In this document: positions 7,376-15,767 of the stretch, in pieces | Layout of the letters: the number at the start of each line of letters is the position of its first letter | Numbering within the stretch: the first letter of the stretch is position 1 | Assembly: GCF_030845175.1 (NCBI RefSeq) | Contig: NZ_CP132542.1 | Span: 2,205,501-2,269,500 of the forward strand | Direction: 5' to 3' | DNA from: Coralliovum pocilloporae | Lineage (GTDB): Bacteria > Pseudomonadota > Alphaproteobacteria > Rhizobiales > Cohaesibacteraceae | DNA length: 64,000 nt | Position numbers and translations under genes: made by a program | The notes under the pieces: model-generated | The model's database searches: none | What the model saw: the letters and a program-made list of their open reading frames with translations, nothing else | Told to the model about the DNA's origin: nothing

Positions 7376-9031
7376 CTATGCAGCAGCCACGTCTGACAGG
7401 AAGCTGCTGATGCGCTGTTTCAACTCCCGGGTCTGGGTGTTGATGTTGTGAGCCGCTTCCTCAGCACTCCCGGCAGACTGACGCGCTTCTGTCACGGAGC
7501 GGGAGATATCATCCGTGCTTCTGGACATGGCCATGGTCTGATCGGTGGCCTGGCGGATGCTGCTCGAAATCCGCGCAGTGGATTCGCTCTGTTGCCGGAT
7601 TGCGTCTGAGGTGGCACTGGTGGCCTCGTTCACTGCTGCCATCGTGTCGGCAATACCGCTGATGGACGACAGGGCATTGGCTGTTGAGGCCTGCACCTGC
7701 TCGATGCTGGTGGAAATATCCTCGGTGGCCTTGGCCGTCTGGCTGGCCAGCCCCTTGACCTCGCTTGCAACAATGGCAAAGCCTCGCCCGGCTTCACCGG
7801 CGCGGGCTGCTTCAATGGTTGCATTCAGCGCAAGCAGGTTGGTTTGCTCGGCAATGGCGCGGATCAGTACCACGACCTCGCCGATACGCTGGGCAGCATC
7901 ATGCAGCTCAGCAACCTCCGCATTGGTGCGGTTGGCCTGATCTGACGCATTGGTCACCGTTTCCTGCGTCCGGATAAGCTCCTGATCAATCCGGGCAATG
8001 GCATCAGACAGGGTTTCAGCCGATTGTCCGACAGTCTGCATGTCTGTGGAGATTTCTCCGGACTGGGAGACGGTCTGATGGGCTGTCTGTTTCGCGCTTT
8101 CGGAAACCGCAGAAAGAGAAGCCGCCGTATTGGTCATGTTGGAGGTGGCGTGGTCCAGTGTTCCGATCACCCGCTCGATATCGTTCTCGAAACTTGCGAT
8201 CATGGTTTGGACGCGTTCCTCGCGGGCAAGGCGGGCCTCAGTCACGTTCTTGTTTTCGTTCTCAAGGGTCTGGCGGTCCTCGGCGTTCTGGAGGAAGGTC
8301 TTGAGAGCCTGGGCCATGGTGCCGATCTCATCTTTCCGTCCATCTTCAGAGAGAGTGATGTCCAGATGACCAGCGGCCAGTCTGTCCATGGCACTGATGA
8401 TCCGTGCAAGGGACCGGGACAGGCCGTTGGCTATCAAGAAGCCCAGAAGACTGGTACCTGCAAGAGCCAGCAGAACGATGGCAATGGCGAAGGTGAACTG
8501 CGTCTCTGTCCGGCTGGTGACAGCCGCCGCGTCAGCCTGGGCCACGTCCTTGACTGTTTTCAGCAAGGTTTCCATCCGGGCCGTCAGCTCATCATGCTGG
8601 GCCGTCATGACGTCCAGCATTGGCAGTTGGGTCACAGGCTCACCGGAAATCGCCTGCCGGGTGTTCTGGCTCCACTGGTTGAACAGTGTGCTGAACTCTT
8701 GGAGTTGACGGGACAACTCCCCTGTGGAGGCAAGTCCGGCCAGGGTTTGAAGCTCGGCTTTTGCAGCGGCAATATGCTGATCATAGTCCGGCATATAGCT
8801 GTCTGGCAGAGAGAGCTGTGTCATGGTCAACTGGCTCTCGACAATCTCGTGAGCTGCTTCCATGTGAGCTTTGGTTTTGCCGGTCCCGTCTTCCGTTTTC
8901 AACAGGCGGGTCATCAGCGATCGCGTGTCTTCGGCGGCAGTCCAGCCAATCCAGGTAATGCCCGCTGATGCGGCCAGGCTGGCGGCGGACAGGATCAGGA
9001 TGATGGCAATCAGGCGTGCTTTAATCGACAT
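7376..9031 (-). CDS. Methyl-accepting chemotaxis protein
   Basis: A 551-residue transmembrane receptor. TM1 is about residues 7-29; a periplasmic or extracytoplasmic ligand region follows to about 180; TM2 is about 181-205; then a HAMP domain ([12 protein letters not shown]...[13 protein letters not shown]). The signalling hairpin carries the conserved tip motif ([20 protein letters not shown]). There is no C-terminal CheR/CheB-binding pentapeptide. The start lies 13 bases after the stop of the di-haem peroxidase gene, with GAGG as ribosome site, so the two should be one transcript. That suggests the receptor senses a redox or peroxide-linked cue, which is inference. Its 3' end nearly touches the convergent ScfR-like gene. 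Confidence 0.93.
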   Translation of the reverse strand: MSIKARLIAIILILSAASLAASAGITWIGWTAAEDTRSLMTRLLKTEDGTGKTKAHMEAAHEIVESQLTMTQLSLPDSYMPDYDQHIAAAKAELQTLAGLASTGELSRQLQEFSTLFNQWSQNTRQAISGEPVTQLPMLDVMTAQHDELTARMETLLKTVKDVAQADAAAVTSRTETQFTFAIAIVLLALAGTSLLGFLIANGLSRSLARIISAMDRLAAGHLDITLSEDGRKDEIGTMAQALKTFLQNAEDRQTLENENKNVTEARLAREERVQTMIASFENDIERVIGTLDHATSNMTNTAASLSAVSESAKQTAHQTVSQSGEISTDMQTVGQSAETLSDAIARIDQELIRTQETVTNASDQANRTNAEVAELHDAAQRIGEVVVLIRAIAEQTNLLALNATIEAARAGEAGRGFAIVASEVKGLASQTAKATEDISTSIEQVQASTANALSSISGIADTMAAVNEATSATSDAIRQQSESTARISSSIRQATDQTMAMSRSTDDISRSVTEARQSAGSAEEAAHNINTQTRELKQRISSFLSDVAAA

Positions 9032-9043
9032 GATATGGCCTCA

Positions 9044-10045
9044 TCAGTTCGGCAGCAGAGGAACGGGTGTGAGAGATTTCTCAGCCGTCAGGGATTGCAG
9101 GAAGGCGACCAGATCCCGCCGCTCATCTTTTTTGAGACGGAAGCGGATCATCTGCGGAGAGATGGAGGGCCTGTTTTCCCAAAGGCCCTCGTAGTGAATG
9201 ATTACATCCTCCAGAGTGCGGATGGATCCGTCATGCATATAGGGCGCACGATGGGTCAGGTCGCGAAGGCCTGGTGTCTTGAAAGCATGCTGTGCCTGCG
9301 GATTATCAGGCTCCAGCGCACCACGGCCAATATCATCAGATGGCAGACCGATATCGTGAAACCGGTTGTCTGTCATGTTCCAGCCGGAATGGCAGGCTAC
9401 GCAGCCAGCCTTACCGACAAACAGCTCAAATCCTCGCTTCGCTTCCTCGGAAATAGCCGTCTCGTCGCCGTCGACCCATTTGTCAAAGGGCGCGCGGGCT
9501 GACACGATGGTCCGTTCATAAGTGGCAATGGCCCGCAGGATATTTTCCCGCGTTATACCGGTCTCCGGGAAGAGCCGCTTGAACCATTGACGATACTCAT
9601 CAACCTCGCTGAGCCTGTCTGTGATCTGGCCGAAATGACCGTTCATCTCGACGGCTGCCGTAATTGGCCCTTCGGCCTGTTTGGCCAGTGTCGGCGCACG
9701 GCCATCCCAGAAAAACTCATCAGTCCAGGCCAGATTGAGTACGGTCGGGGCGTGGCGGCCAAGTGGGGTATTGGCCGCCCCGATGGCGCGAGCCACCGGT
9801 GCCTCGTAACCGAAGGAAGGATTGTGGCAGGTGACACAATTCATGTTCTGCGCACCGGACAGACGCGGATCGTAATACAGCATCTTGCCCAGAGTGGCGA
9901 TGTGAAGGGAGTAGGGAGACCCTTCAGGGAACGGGATTGTGTCTGGTCTTTTGAAGGTTGATCGGTCTGCCCCGCTCGATGCATAGACAGGTCCCGTCAA
10001 GGCCGCCGCCAGCACGGCAGCCAGTGTGATAAGCGTTTTCCGCAT
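9044..10045 (-). CDS. Di-haem cytochrome c peroxidase / MauG-family protein
   Basis: A 333-residue periplasmic protein starting at the ATG at 10045 after a GGGG ribosome site. A signal peptide covers residues 1-23 (ending YASS). Two haem-binding CxxCH motifs are at C70-H74 (CVTCH) and C215-H219 (CVACH), with the family motifs FFWDGRAPTL, TYERTIVSARAPFD and RAPYMHDGSI. It therefore belongs to the bacterial cytochrome c peroxidase/MauG family, which reduces hydrogen peroxide or oxidises protein residues. No methylamine genes adjoin, so peroxidase is more likely than MauG proper. It is the first gene of a two-gene operon with a chemoreceptor. Confidence 0.88.
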   Translation of the reverse strand: MRKTLITLAAVLAAALTGPVYASSGADRSTFKRPDTIPFPEGSPYSLHIATLGKMLYYDPRLSGAQNMNCVTCHNPSFGYEAPVARAIGAANTPLGRHAPTVLNLAWTDEFFWDGRAPTLAKQAEGPITAAVEMNGHFGQITDRLSEVDEYRQWFKRLFPETGITRENILRAIATYERTIVSARAPFDKWVDGDETAISEEAKRGFELFVGKAGCVACHSGWNMTDNRFHDIGLPSDDIGRGALEPDNPQAQHAFKTPGLRDLTHRAPYMHDGSIRTLEDVIIHYEGLWENRPSISPQMIRFRLKKDERRDLVAFLQSLTAEKSLTPVPLLPN

Positions 10046-10377
10046 GTTTTTGCCCCGGTCATAAAATACCACAGACGACCCTGTATGGGGTAAGTGAATG
10101 CTTTATTAAGGCGGGGATCACATTTTAGCGAATATTCGAATTATCGAATGAATTAACTGAAACTCCGTGAAGAATTGAAAGCTGCTGGTGTGGAAAACCG
10201 AGAATACATCAGCTCATGACTTGCCCGAGTCACAAAAGATTTGTCTGTTTACTTGGATCGCCTTGCGACTTTAGTCGTGTAGTTGTTGTGCTAACCCACC
10301 ACTTGCATGTCCTGAAGTGATGCTGAATGCTGCAACTTTAGATATTTGAGGGGCGAACATCGTCTGGTATACCGGAT
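10046..10377. promoter_or_regulatory. Divergent intergenic region with CGAA dyads
   Basis: This 332-base gap separates the peroxidase (minus) and TPR (plus) genes and must contain both promoters. It is AT-rich. A perfect palindrome CGAATATTCG lies at 10129-10138 and overlaps a second dyad TTCGA-ATTA-TCGAA (10135-10148). A further short dyad CGACT-TT-AGTCG is at 10266-10277. These could be regulator sites. I see no RNA gene. Confidence 0.4.
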
Positions 10378-11997
10378 ATGATAAAGCTCGTTTTGGTTGG
10401 GATAAAGTTATTGAGAAAACTGAGGGCCAGGGATACTGCAGAAGACGCCAATGATCGTGGTTTTGAGGCTTACGAAGCCGGCAACTATCGTGAAGCGGTC
10501 AGCCAGTTCAAACGCGCTGTAAAATTACTCCCGGAGGAGCGGCTTTATCAAACCTGGGCAGGTCTTTCAGCGAGAAAAGCAGGAGATGATGAGGATGCAG
10601 AGCGCTATTTCAAGGAGGCCTTGAGGCTTGCGAAAAGCGGTGCATGTCCTGACCAGGAAGCTATATCCGCAAGCTTGTGTCATCTTGCCAATCTTTATAA
10701 GTCGCAAGAGAGATACTCCGAGGCAGCACTGCTTTATGAGCAATCTCTCGCAATTGACCATGCCATTGGAGCACCGGACTATCCGGATATTGACGCAACC
10801 TCAGGTAATCTCGCCCATGTCTATCTGGAAGAAGGGGCCTACGAGAAAGCTCAGCCTCTCTATGAATGTTGTCTTGATGTAAGACGGAAAGTATTGGGTG
10901 CTGATCACCCGGAGGTCACCTCTGTTCTGAACAGGCTTGCTGATCTGTATCAGAAACTGGGGAATTACAAAAAGTCGGAAGAAGCCTACAGAGACATTCT
11001 CGAAATAGAGGAGAACAGACCTGAGCCGGACACTCTTGCGATTGGAGAAATTCTTTGGGACTGCGCGGATGTTTATGTAGAGCAGGGGCTCTATGCAAGA
11101 GCACAGGCCTACTACGAGAGGTCTCTCCAGATTTACGAAGAAAAGTCAGGGCGGGATAGTCAGGAGGCTATCCTTGTGGCTGGATGTCTTGCGGAACTTT
11201 ATGGGTTGCAGGGGCAATATGAGAAATCCCGGGCTCTGCATGAGAAAGTCCTTCTTATGAAGGAAAAGATCATGGGGCCTGATCATGCTTCAACGGGCGT
11301 AACGCTCAATGGTTTGGGGTCTGTGTGTTGCGACCAAGGGAACTATCAAGAGGCTGAGGCGTTTTATAATCGAAGTTTGGCCATCAAGAAAAAGGCACTC
11401 GGTCCTGACCATCCGTCTGTCGGTGCAACACTCGGTAATCTAGGCGAGCTTTATAAGATAAAGGGCGATTTCAACAAGGCTACGAAATACCTTAAGCGAT
11501 GTCTTGCCATCGATGAGAAGAGGCTCGGCCCGGAGCATCCGGATACTGCGGTGACTTTGAACAATCTTGCCAGTGTTTACAAAGCGCAGGGTCTTCATGA
11601 GAAAGCAGAAGCGCTTTTCATTCGGTCGCTGGCGTTCAAGGAAAAAGCATTCGGGTCCGAGCATCCTGGCGTGGCGATAACGCTGGACAATCTCGCAGGT
11701 CTTTATGAGAAGCAAGGCCTGTATGAAAAGGCTGAATTGAATTACGAGAGAGTCCTTGCCATTGGGGAAAAGACACTGGGCCTTGATCATCCTGAAGTCG
11801 CAGTAATCTTAAACAATTTTGCTGATTTTCTTGAAAATCAAGAGTTTACCGAAAAGGCGGAGCTGCTTTTCAGGCAAGCTGAGGCAATTTGCAAAGCAAA
11901 GCTACCGGCAGAGCATCCGCGTATTGTGGATATTGAGAAGAGGCTGGCGGATTTTCAGAACAGCGCCGAAGAACCGGGAAACAAAATAATACATTGA
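10378..11997 (+). CDS. Tetratricopeptide-repeat protein, kinesin-light-chain type
   Basis: A 539-residue soluble protein made almost wholly of TPRs. A short basic N-terminus ([19 protein letters not shown]) is followed by two ordinary 34-residue TPRs (about 20-90). Then come about ten 42-residue repeats of the TPR_12 type with the phrase GPDHPxxxxTLxNLxxLYxxQG and LxIxEKxLG. Such arrays bind proteins or peptides; no catalytic domain is present. Codon use is more AT-rich than in the neighbours (many GAA, CTT, AAA), which hints at transfer or weak selection. It stands alone, ending a few bases before tRNA-Pro on the other strand. The partner is unknown. Confidence 0.88.
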   Translation: MIKLVLVGIKLLRKLRARDTAEDANDRGFEAYEAGNYREAVSQFKRAVKLLPEERLYQTWAGLSARKAGDDEDAERYFKEALRLAKSGACPDQEAISASLCHLANLYKSQERYSEAALLYEQSLAIDHAIGAPDYPDIDATSGNLAHVYLEEGAYEKAQPLYECCLDVRRKVLGADHPEVTSVLNRLADLYQKLGNYKKSEEAYRDILEIEENRPEPDTLAIGEILWDCADVYVEQGLYARAQAYYERSLQIYEEKSGRDSQEAILVAGCLAELYGLQGQYEKSRALHEKVLLMKEKIMGPDHASTGVTLNGLGSVCCDQGNYQEAEAFYNRSLAIKKKALGPDHPSVGATLGNLGELYKIKGDFNKATKYLKRCLAIDEKRLGPEHPDTAVTLNNLASVYKAQGLHEKAEALFIRSLAFKEKAFGSEHPGVAITLDNLAGLYEKQGLYEKAELNYERVLAIGEKTLGLDHPEVAVILNNFADFLENQEFTEKAELLFRQAEAICKAKLPAEHPRIVDIEKRLADFQNSAEEPGNKIIH

Positions 11998-12007
11998 GGG
12001 AGAAGTC

Positions 12008-12084
12008 TGGTCGGAGTGGCAAGATTCGAACTTGCGACCCCCTCGTCCCGAACGAGGTGCGCTACCAGGCTGCGCTACACTCCG
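12008..12084 (-). tRNA. tRNA-Pro (anticodon CGG)
   Basis: On the minus strand the 77-nt sequence folds into a full cloverleaf: acceptor CGGAGTG/CACTCCG, D arm with AGCGCAGCCTGGTAGCGC, anticodon stem CCTCG/CGAGG around loop TTCGGGA (anticodon CGG), T arm with GTTCGAATC, discriminator A and an encoded CCA at 12010-12008. Confidence 0.97.
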
Positions 12085-12237
12085 TCAACCAGTGAGCGGG
12101 CTTATAACTTGCCGGGGGCGCTTGTGCAAGTCTGCTTTGTGAGACGCCTCGCTGTTTTTCACAGATGGCCCAGGGCGGGTTTGCAATATTCGCAGCAGGT
12201 TTTGAATGAAGCGTGCGCCGAGGGGCAGGGCGCGGGA

Positions 12238-12888
12238 TCAAAGAACCCCGCGTCCGTTTACCCAGTCCATCATATGCGGCCTGTAGGCGGCGAGTTCGGC
12301 TTCAACGGCGGGCTGTTCTGCAAGCCAGGTGCGATAGGCTGTGACCGGCTCCGGCCAGACTACATCAAGGCTTAAGGGGTGTGAGAAGACATCTATCCAG
12401 GCAAACGTGATCGGGAAACCGCAATCGCCAATGGTCAGGCCCTTGCCCCATAAAACGGGCGACAATTCCAGCAGCCGGCCGAACTGGTCGAGCCGCAGGT
12501 TCAGCATGTCACACAGGCGAGGCAGGGCATCAGCATGCTGCTGCTCGGGTTTGACATAGGGAAAGAAGGCCCGCAGGGCTGGTTCCAGTCGCGTATCATG
12601 AAACCGCGCCCGCTCCCGTGCCTGGGCTCGTTCAGCCGGTGTCCCAGGCAGAAGAGCCGGTTCGGGATATTGCTCGTCGAGATATTCCAGAATGGCTTCT
12701 GAATCCGCCAGCAGAAGATCACCATCCAGAAGCGCGGGCAGGGTGCCTGACGGGACGCGGGCCTGATAGTCCTCAGATCCGCAGCCGTCAGATGGTTCTG
12801 TCTCCTGCCAGTCCAGCCTCTTGTGACGCAGGCCCACGCGCAGCTTGGCGCAGTAGAGGCTTTCGGGTGACGTGTAGACTGTCAGCAT
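12238..12888 (-). CDS. Glutathione S-transferase family protein
   Basis: A 216-residue cytosolic protein of usual GST length. The N-terminal thioredoxin-like domain (1-80) begins MLTVYTSPESLYCAKLRVGL and includes the cis-Pro loop (SGTLPALLDG) and the glutathione-binding motif ADSEAILEYLDE. The all-helical C-terminal domain covers 90-210 with LTIGDCGFPITFAWID, which resembles the N-capping box region. The substrate is unknown; detoxification or stress protection is the usual role. It lies downstream of the amino-acid-binding protein gene on the same strand with a 15-base gap, so it may share that transcript. Confidence 0.88.
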   Translation of the reverse strand: MLTVYTSPESLYCAKLRVGLRHKRLDWQETEPSDGCGSEDYQARVPSGTLPALLDGDLLLADSEAILEYLDEQYPEPALLPGTPAERAQARERARFHDTRLEPALRAFFPYVKPEQQHADALPRLCDMLNLRLDQFGRLLELSPVLWGKGLTIGDCGFPITFAWIDVFSHPLSLDVVWPEPVTAYRTWLAEQPAVEAELAAYRPHMMDWVNGRGVL

Positions 12889-12903
12889 GAACCGGGATCC
12901 TGA

Positions 12904-13692
12904 TCAGGAATTGCCTTCGCTCAGCAATTGCCATTTCCGGCCAAGCTCGTCGAAGAAACCGCGCTCCTGCTTCAGCTGGATCCAGGTATTCACATAGTTG
13001 ATCCAGACCTGATCGCCCTGGGGCAGCAACATGGCAATCGGTGTTGGAGATTTCGGCTTCGAGACCGGCACAATCATCATGTTCTTGTATTTGGCGACCA
13101 ACTTGTTGGCTTCCACATTGGAGGTGATGTGCGCATCAGCCCGTCCGGCCAGCACTTCCTGAAAGTCTCGGGCCGGAGCTTCTACAATCGTGTGCTGGGC
13201 ATTGGGGAAAAACTGCTTCACCTGCTTTTCCTGAGTGGTGCCAAGGGTGGCGGCAACCTTGACATCCGCCTTGTCCAGATCTGCCCAGTCCTTGAAGCGG
13301 TCTGCATTCTTCTTCAGGGTCAGCGGCACGGTGGCGAGCGAGAAATAGCTGTTGGAATAACCGGCTGCCTTGGCACGGGCCGGGGAAATGGAGGCAGAAC
13401 CGGTCATGTGATACTTGCCGGAGGTGACGCCGCTGACCAGTGTTTTCCAGTCGGTCGGTACGAATTCAAGCTTGACGCCAAGGTCATTGGCCAGCTCGGT
13501 CATCACATCGATATCATAGCCGCGATAGGAGTTGGTGGCCGGATCCTTCATGGTCATCGGGTTCCAGTCACCGGTGGTTCCCACTTTCAGCACGCCTTCG
13601 CTGAGAATTTCCTGAAGCACCGATTGCGCCTGGGCCTGGGCCGCAGACAAAACAAGCAATGCAGATGCCGCAAGGGCGTGAAAAAGTCGCAT
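12904..13692 (-). CDS. Amino-acid ABC transporter periplasmic binding protein
   Basis: A 262-residue exported protein. Of two adjacent ATGs I take the second (13692), five bases after GGAGGAAATG's GGAGG. A signal peptide ends near AQA-QS (residue 22). The family 3 solute-binding fold is clear: LKVGTTGDWNPMTMKD, YRGYDIDVMTELA, LVSGVTSGKYHM and VAATLGTTQEKQV. Close relatives include polar amino-acid binders and cyclohexadienyl dehydratases (PheC). The divergent ATPase and permease genes next door favour an importer component. The intergenic region of 258 bases drives both directions. The ligand is unknown. Confidence 0.88.
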   Translation of the reverse strand: MRLFHALAASALLVLSAAQAQAQSVLQEILSEGVLKVGTTGDWNPMTMKDPATNSYRGYDIDVMTELANDLGVKLEFVPTDWKTLVSGVTSGKYHMTGSASISPARAKAAGYSNSYFSLATVPLTLKKNADRFKDWADLDKADVKVAATLGTTQEKQVKQFFPNAQHTIVEAPARDFQEVLAGRADAHITSNVEANKLVAKYKNMMIVPVSKPKSPTPIAMLLPQGDQVWINYVNTWIQLKQERGFFDELGRKWQLLSEGNS

Positions 13693-13739
13693 CATTTCCT
13701 CCAGAACATTGGTTCATTCGGTGCCAATAGTGCCCGAGT

Positions 13740-13752
13740 GCATTCTGAATGC
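13740..13752. promoter_or_regulatory. GCATTC-T-GAATGC dyad in a divergent promoter region
   Basis: A perfect 6-bp inverted repeat with one central base lies 48 bases upstream of the binding-protein start, in the shared control region of the divergent amino-acid transporter genes. A regulator site is possible but not shown. Confidence 0.35.
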
Positions 13753-13950
13753 AAGGCCTTTGACCCCGTTTTCCGATTGATTGAGAGGGCAGATCCGCTC
13801 ATTTCGTTCTTTCTTTGTTTCAGAGAGCGTTAGAATGGATAAAATAGGCGAATCTGAACCTTTGGTATCACACAAAAGTGTAGTGCTTTTCTCATACGCA
13901 TCGTACCTAACACTCAGATTACAAAGCAGGACTGCTGGGAGAATCGGGAT

Positions 13951-14703
13951 ATGGAAGCCGGGGCATCTGACCCGATCATCCGCGTGAAGGATGTGAACAA
14001 GTATTTCAATACCTTTCAGGCGCTCAAGGCAGTCTCGCTTGATGTGGCCGCAGGTGAGCGTGTGGTTATTTGCGGGCCATCCGGGTCCGGCAAGTCCACG
14101 GTTATTCGCTGCATCAACGGGCTTGAGCAGCATGACAGTGGCACAATCCATGTGGATGGGACTGAGCTGACCCGCAGCAAGGCGTCGATGGATGCGATCC
14201 GCTCAAGCGTCGGGATGGTGTTCCAGCAGTTCAATCTGTTCCCGCATCTCACGGTTCTGCAGAACCTGACCCTTGGCCCGGTCCGTGCCCGCAAAATGGC
14301 CCAGCAGGAGGCTGATGATCTGGCGCGCCATTATCTCGAGCGCGTTCAGATCCCGGATCAGGCCGACAAGTATCCGCGCCAGTTATCAGGTGGTCAGCAG
14401 CAGCGTGTGGCGATTGCCCGGTCTCTCTGCATGCAGCCGAGGATTCTTCTGTTTGATGAACCCACCTCGGCTCTTGATCCGGAAATGATCAACGAGGTGC
14501 TGGATGTGATGACAGAGCTTGCCGGCTCCGGCATGACCATGATCTGTGTGACCCATGAAATGGGCTTTGCCCGCAAGGTGGCTGACAAGATGGTGTTTAT
14601 GGATCACGGCGAGATTGTCGAGACGGGAGAACCGGAGCAGTTCTTCACCGCGCCGGGAAGCCGTCGCTGTCGCGATTTCCTCCAGAAAATCCTGCAGCAC
14701 TGA
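13951..14703 (+). CDS. Amino-acid ABC transporter ATP-binding protein (GlnQ/HisP type)
   Basis: A 250-residue cytoplasmic ATPase with Walker A GPSGSGKST (about 43-51), Q-loop VFQQFN, signature LSGGQQQR, Walker B ILLFDEPTSALDPE and H-loop VTHEMGFA, all matching the polar amino-acid transport subfamily. It energises the permease encoded 17 bases downstream and works with the divergent binding protein. A GGGAG ribosome site precedes the ATG. The N-terminus carries a short extension (MEAGASDP) before the domain. Confidence 0.94.
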   Translation: MEAGASDPIIRVKDVNKYFNTFQALKAVSLDVAAGERVVICGPSGSGKSTVIRCINGLEQHDSGTIHVDGTELTRSKASMDAIRSSVGMVFQQFNLFPHLTVLQNLTLGPVRARKMAQQEADDLARHYLERVQIPDQADKYPRQLSGGQQQRVAIARSLCMQPRILLFDEPTSALDPEMINEVLDVMTELAGSGMTMICVTHEMGFARKVADKMVFMDHGEIVETGEPEQFFTAPGSRRCRDFLQKILQH

Positions 14704-14720
14704 GCGGAAGGACGAAACTC

Positions 14721-15464
14721 ATGCGCCGTATGTTTCTGTGTCTTCCGCTGTTTTTGGTGCTGGGCGGCTGTGCCGGTGATCAATGGGGCTGGTATGTGGT
14801 TGATCCGTCCACACCTGCCGGTGCCCGTAATCTGTCTTTCCTGCTGAGCGGAGCCTATTACACGATCCTGTTGTCGCTCACAGCAATCAGTATCTCTGTT
14901 GTGGTCGGGCTGGCGGTTGCTCTGCCGGGTCTCTCATCCAGGCGACCACTGCGCTGGTTCAACCGGACTTATGTGGAAATCGTTCGGGCCATTCCCATTC
15001 TGGTGCTGATCCTGTGGGTTTACTACGGTCTGCCACAGGTTGCGGGCATTGCCATCAGTGTCTTCTGGGCCGGTGTCATCGCCCTTGCCCTGTCCGACAG
15101 TGCGTTTCAGGCTGAGATTTTCCGTGCCGGTATCCAGTCCATTGACAAGGGACAGTATGAGGCGTCCCATTCGATCTCGCTCAACTATACCGATACCATG
15201 CGGTTCGTAATCCTGCCTCAGGCGATCCGACGTATTCTGCCTGCACTGGGCAACCAGTTTGTCTACATGCTGAAGATGTCCTCACTGGTTTCGGTCATCG
15301 GCATGCAGGAATTGACCCGCAAAGCCAACGAGCTGGTAGTGTCTGAATATCGGCCGCTGGAGATCTATTCGATCCTGGTGCTCGAATATCTGGTGCTGAT
15401 CCTGCTGGTGTCCGCAGGCGTTCGCTGGCTGGAACGGCGGATGAATGCGGATCAGGAGCGCTAA
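14721..15464 (+). CDS. Amino-acid ABC transporter permease (HisM/GlnP type) with lipobox-like N-terminus
   Basis: A 247-residue inner-membrane protein. The BPD_transp_1 domain spans about 43-240, with the EAA loop at EIFRAGIQSIDKGQYEA and the C-terminal motif SLVSVIGMQELTRKA of polar amino-acid permeases. Unusually, the first 20 residues (MRRMFLCLPLFLVLGGCAG) look like a lipoprotein signal with a lipobox LGGC, followed by a short WGWYV segment before the first transporter helix. GAAGGA precedes the ATG. The same layout may be common to this permease subgroup. With only one permease gene, the membrane part is presumably a homodimer. Confidence 0.9.
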   Translation: MRRMFLCLPLFLVLGGCAGDQWGWYVVDPSTPAGARNLSFLLSGAYYTILLSLTAISISVVVGLAVALPGLSSRRPLRWFNRTYVEIVRAIPILVLILWVYYGLPQVAGIAISVFWAGVIALALSDSAFQAEIFRAGIQSIDKGQYEASHSISLNYTDTMRFVILPQAIRRILPALGNQFVYMLKMSSLVSVIGMQELTRKANELVVSEYRPLEIYSILVLEYLVLILLVSAGVRWLERRMNADQER

Positions 15465-15502
15465 AGCACCAGACCTTTCACGTGAATTGGCAGCGGTGCT
15501 TT
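15463..15502 (+). terminator. Hairpin after the permease gene
   Basis: AAAGCACC (15463-15470) pairs with GGTGCTTT (15495-15502) across a 24-base loop, starting at the permease stop codon. The T-run is short, so this is a moderate terminator candidate. Confidence 0.5.
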
Positions 15503-15566
15503 AAGAATTTACCTCTGCGCGAGCTCTGGCCTGGCTGAATGTGTCTCTGAATATCCGGGAAGAGAG

Positions 15567-15641
15567 TGGCTGGGGCGGCTGGATTCGAACCAGCGATACA
15601 CGGTACCAAAAACCGATGCCTTACCACTTGGCTACGCCCCA
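15567..15641 (-). tRNA. tRNA-Gln (anticodon TTG)
   Basis: The 75-nt minus-strand sequence has acceptor TGGGGCG/CGCCCCA, D arm AGCCAAGTGGTAAGGC, anticodon loop TTTTGGT (anticodon TTG) on stem TCGGT/ACCGT, T arm CTGGTTCGAATCCAG, discriminator G and an encoded CCA at 15569-15567. Confidence 0.97.
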
Positions 15642-15767
15642 ACAGGCGACAAATCACATCTGCCGCCAAAAGGTGGGGGCTTCTATACCCCGTTCCCCTG
15701 TCTGCTTCAACCGGCTTTTCCAGTCTTTTTTCACCTGTGGATCAGAAGCCGGTTTGTGGAGCACAGA

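Noticed and set aside
8024-8968. A 314-codon plus-strand frame within the chemoreceptor gene
   Set aside because: It is opposite a clear chemoreceptor sequence and has no recognised domain.
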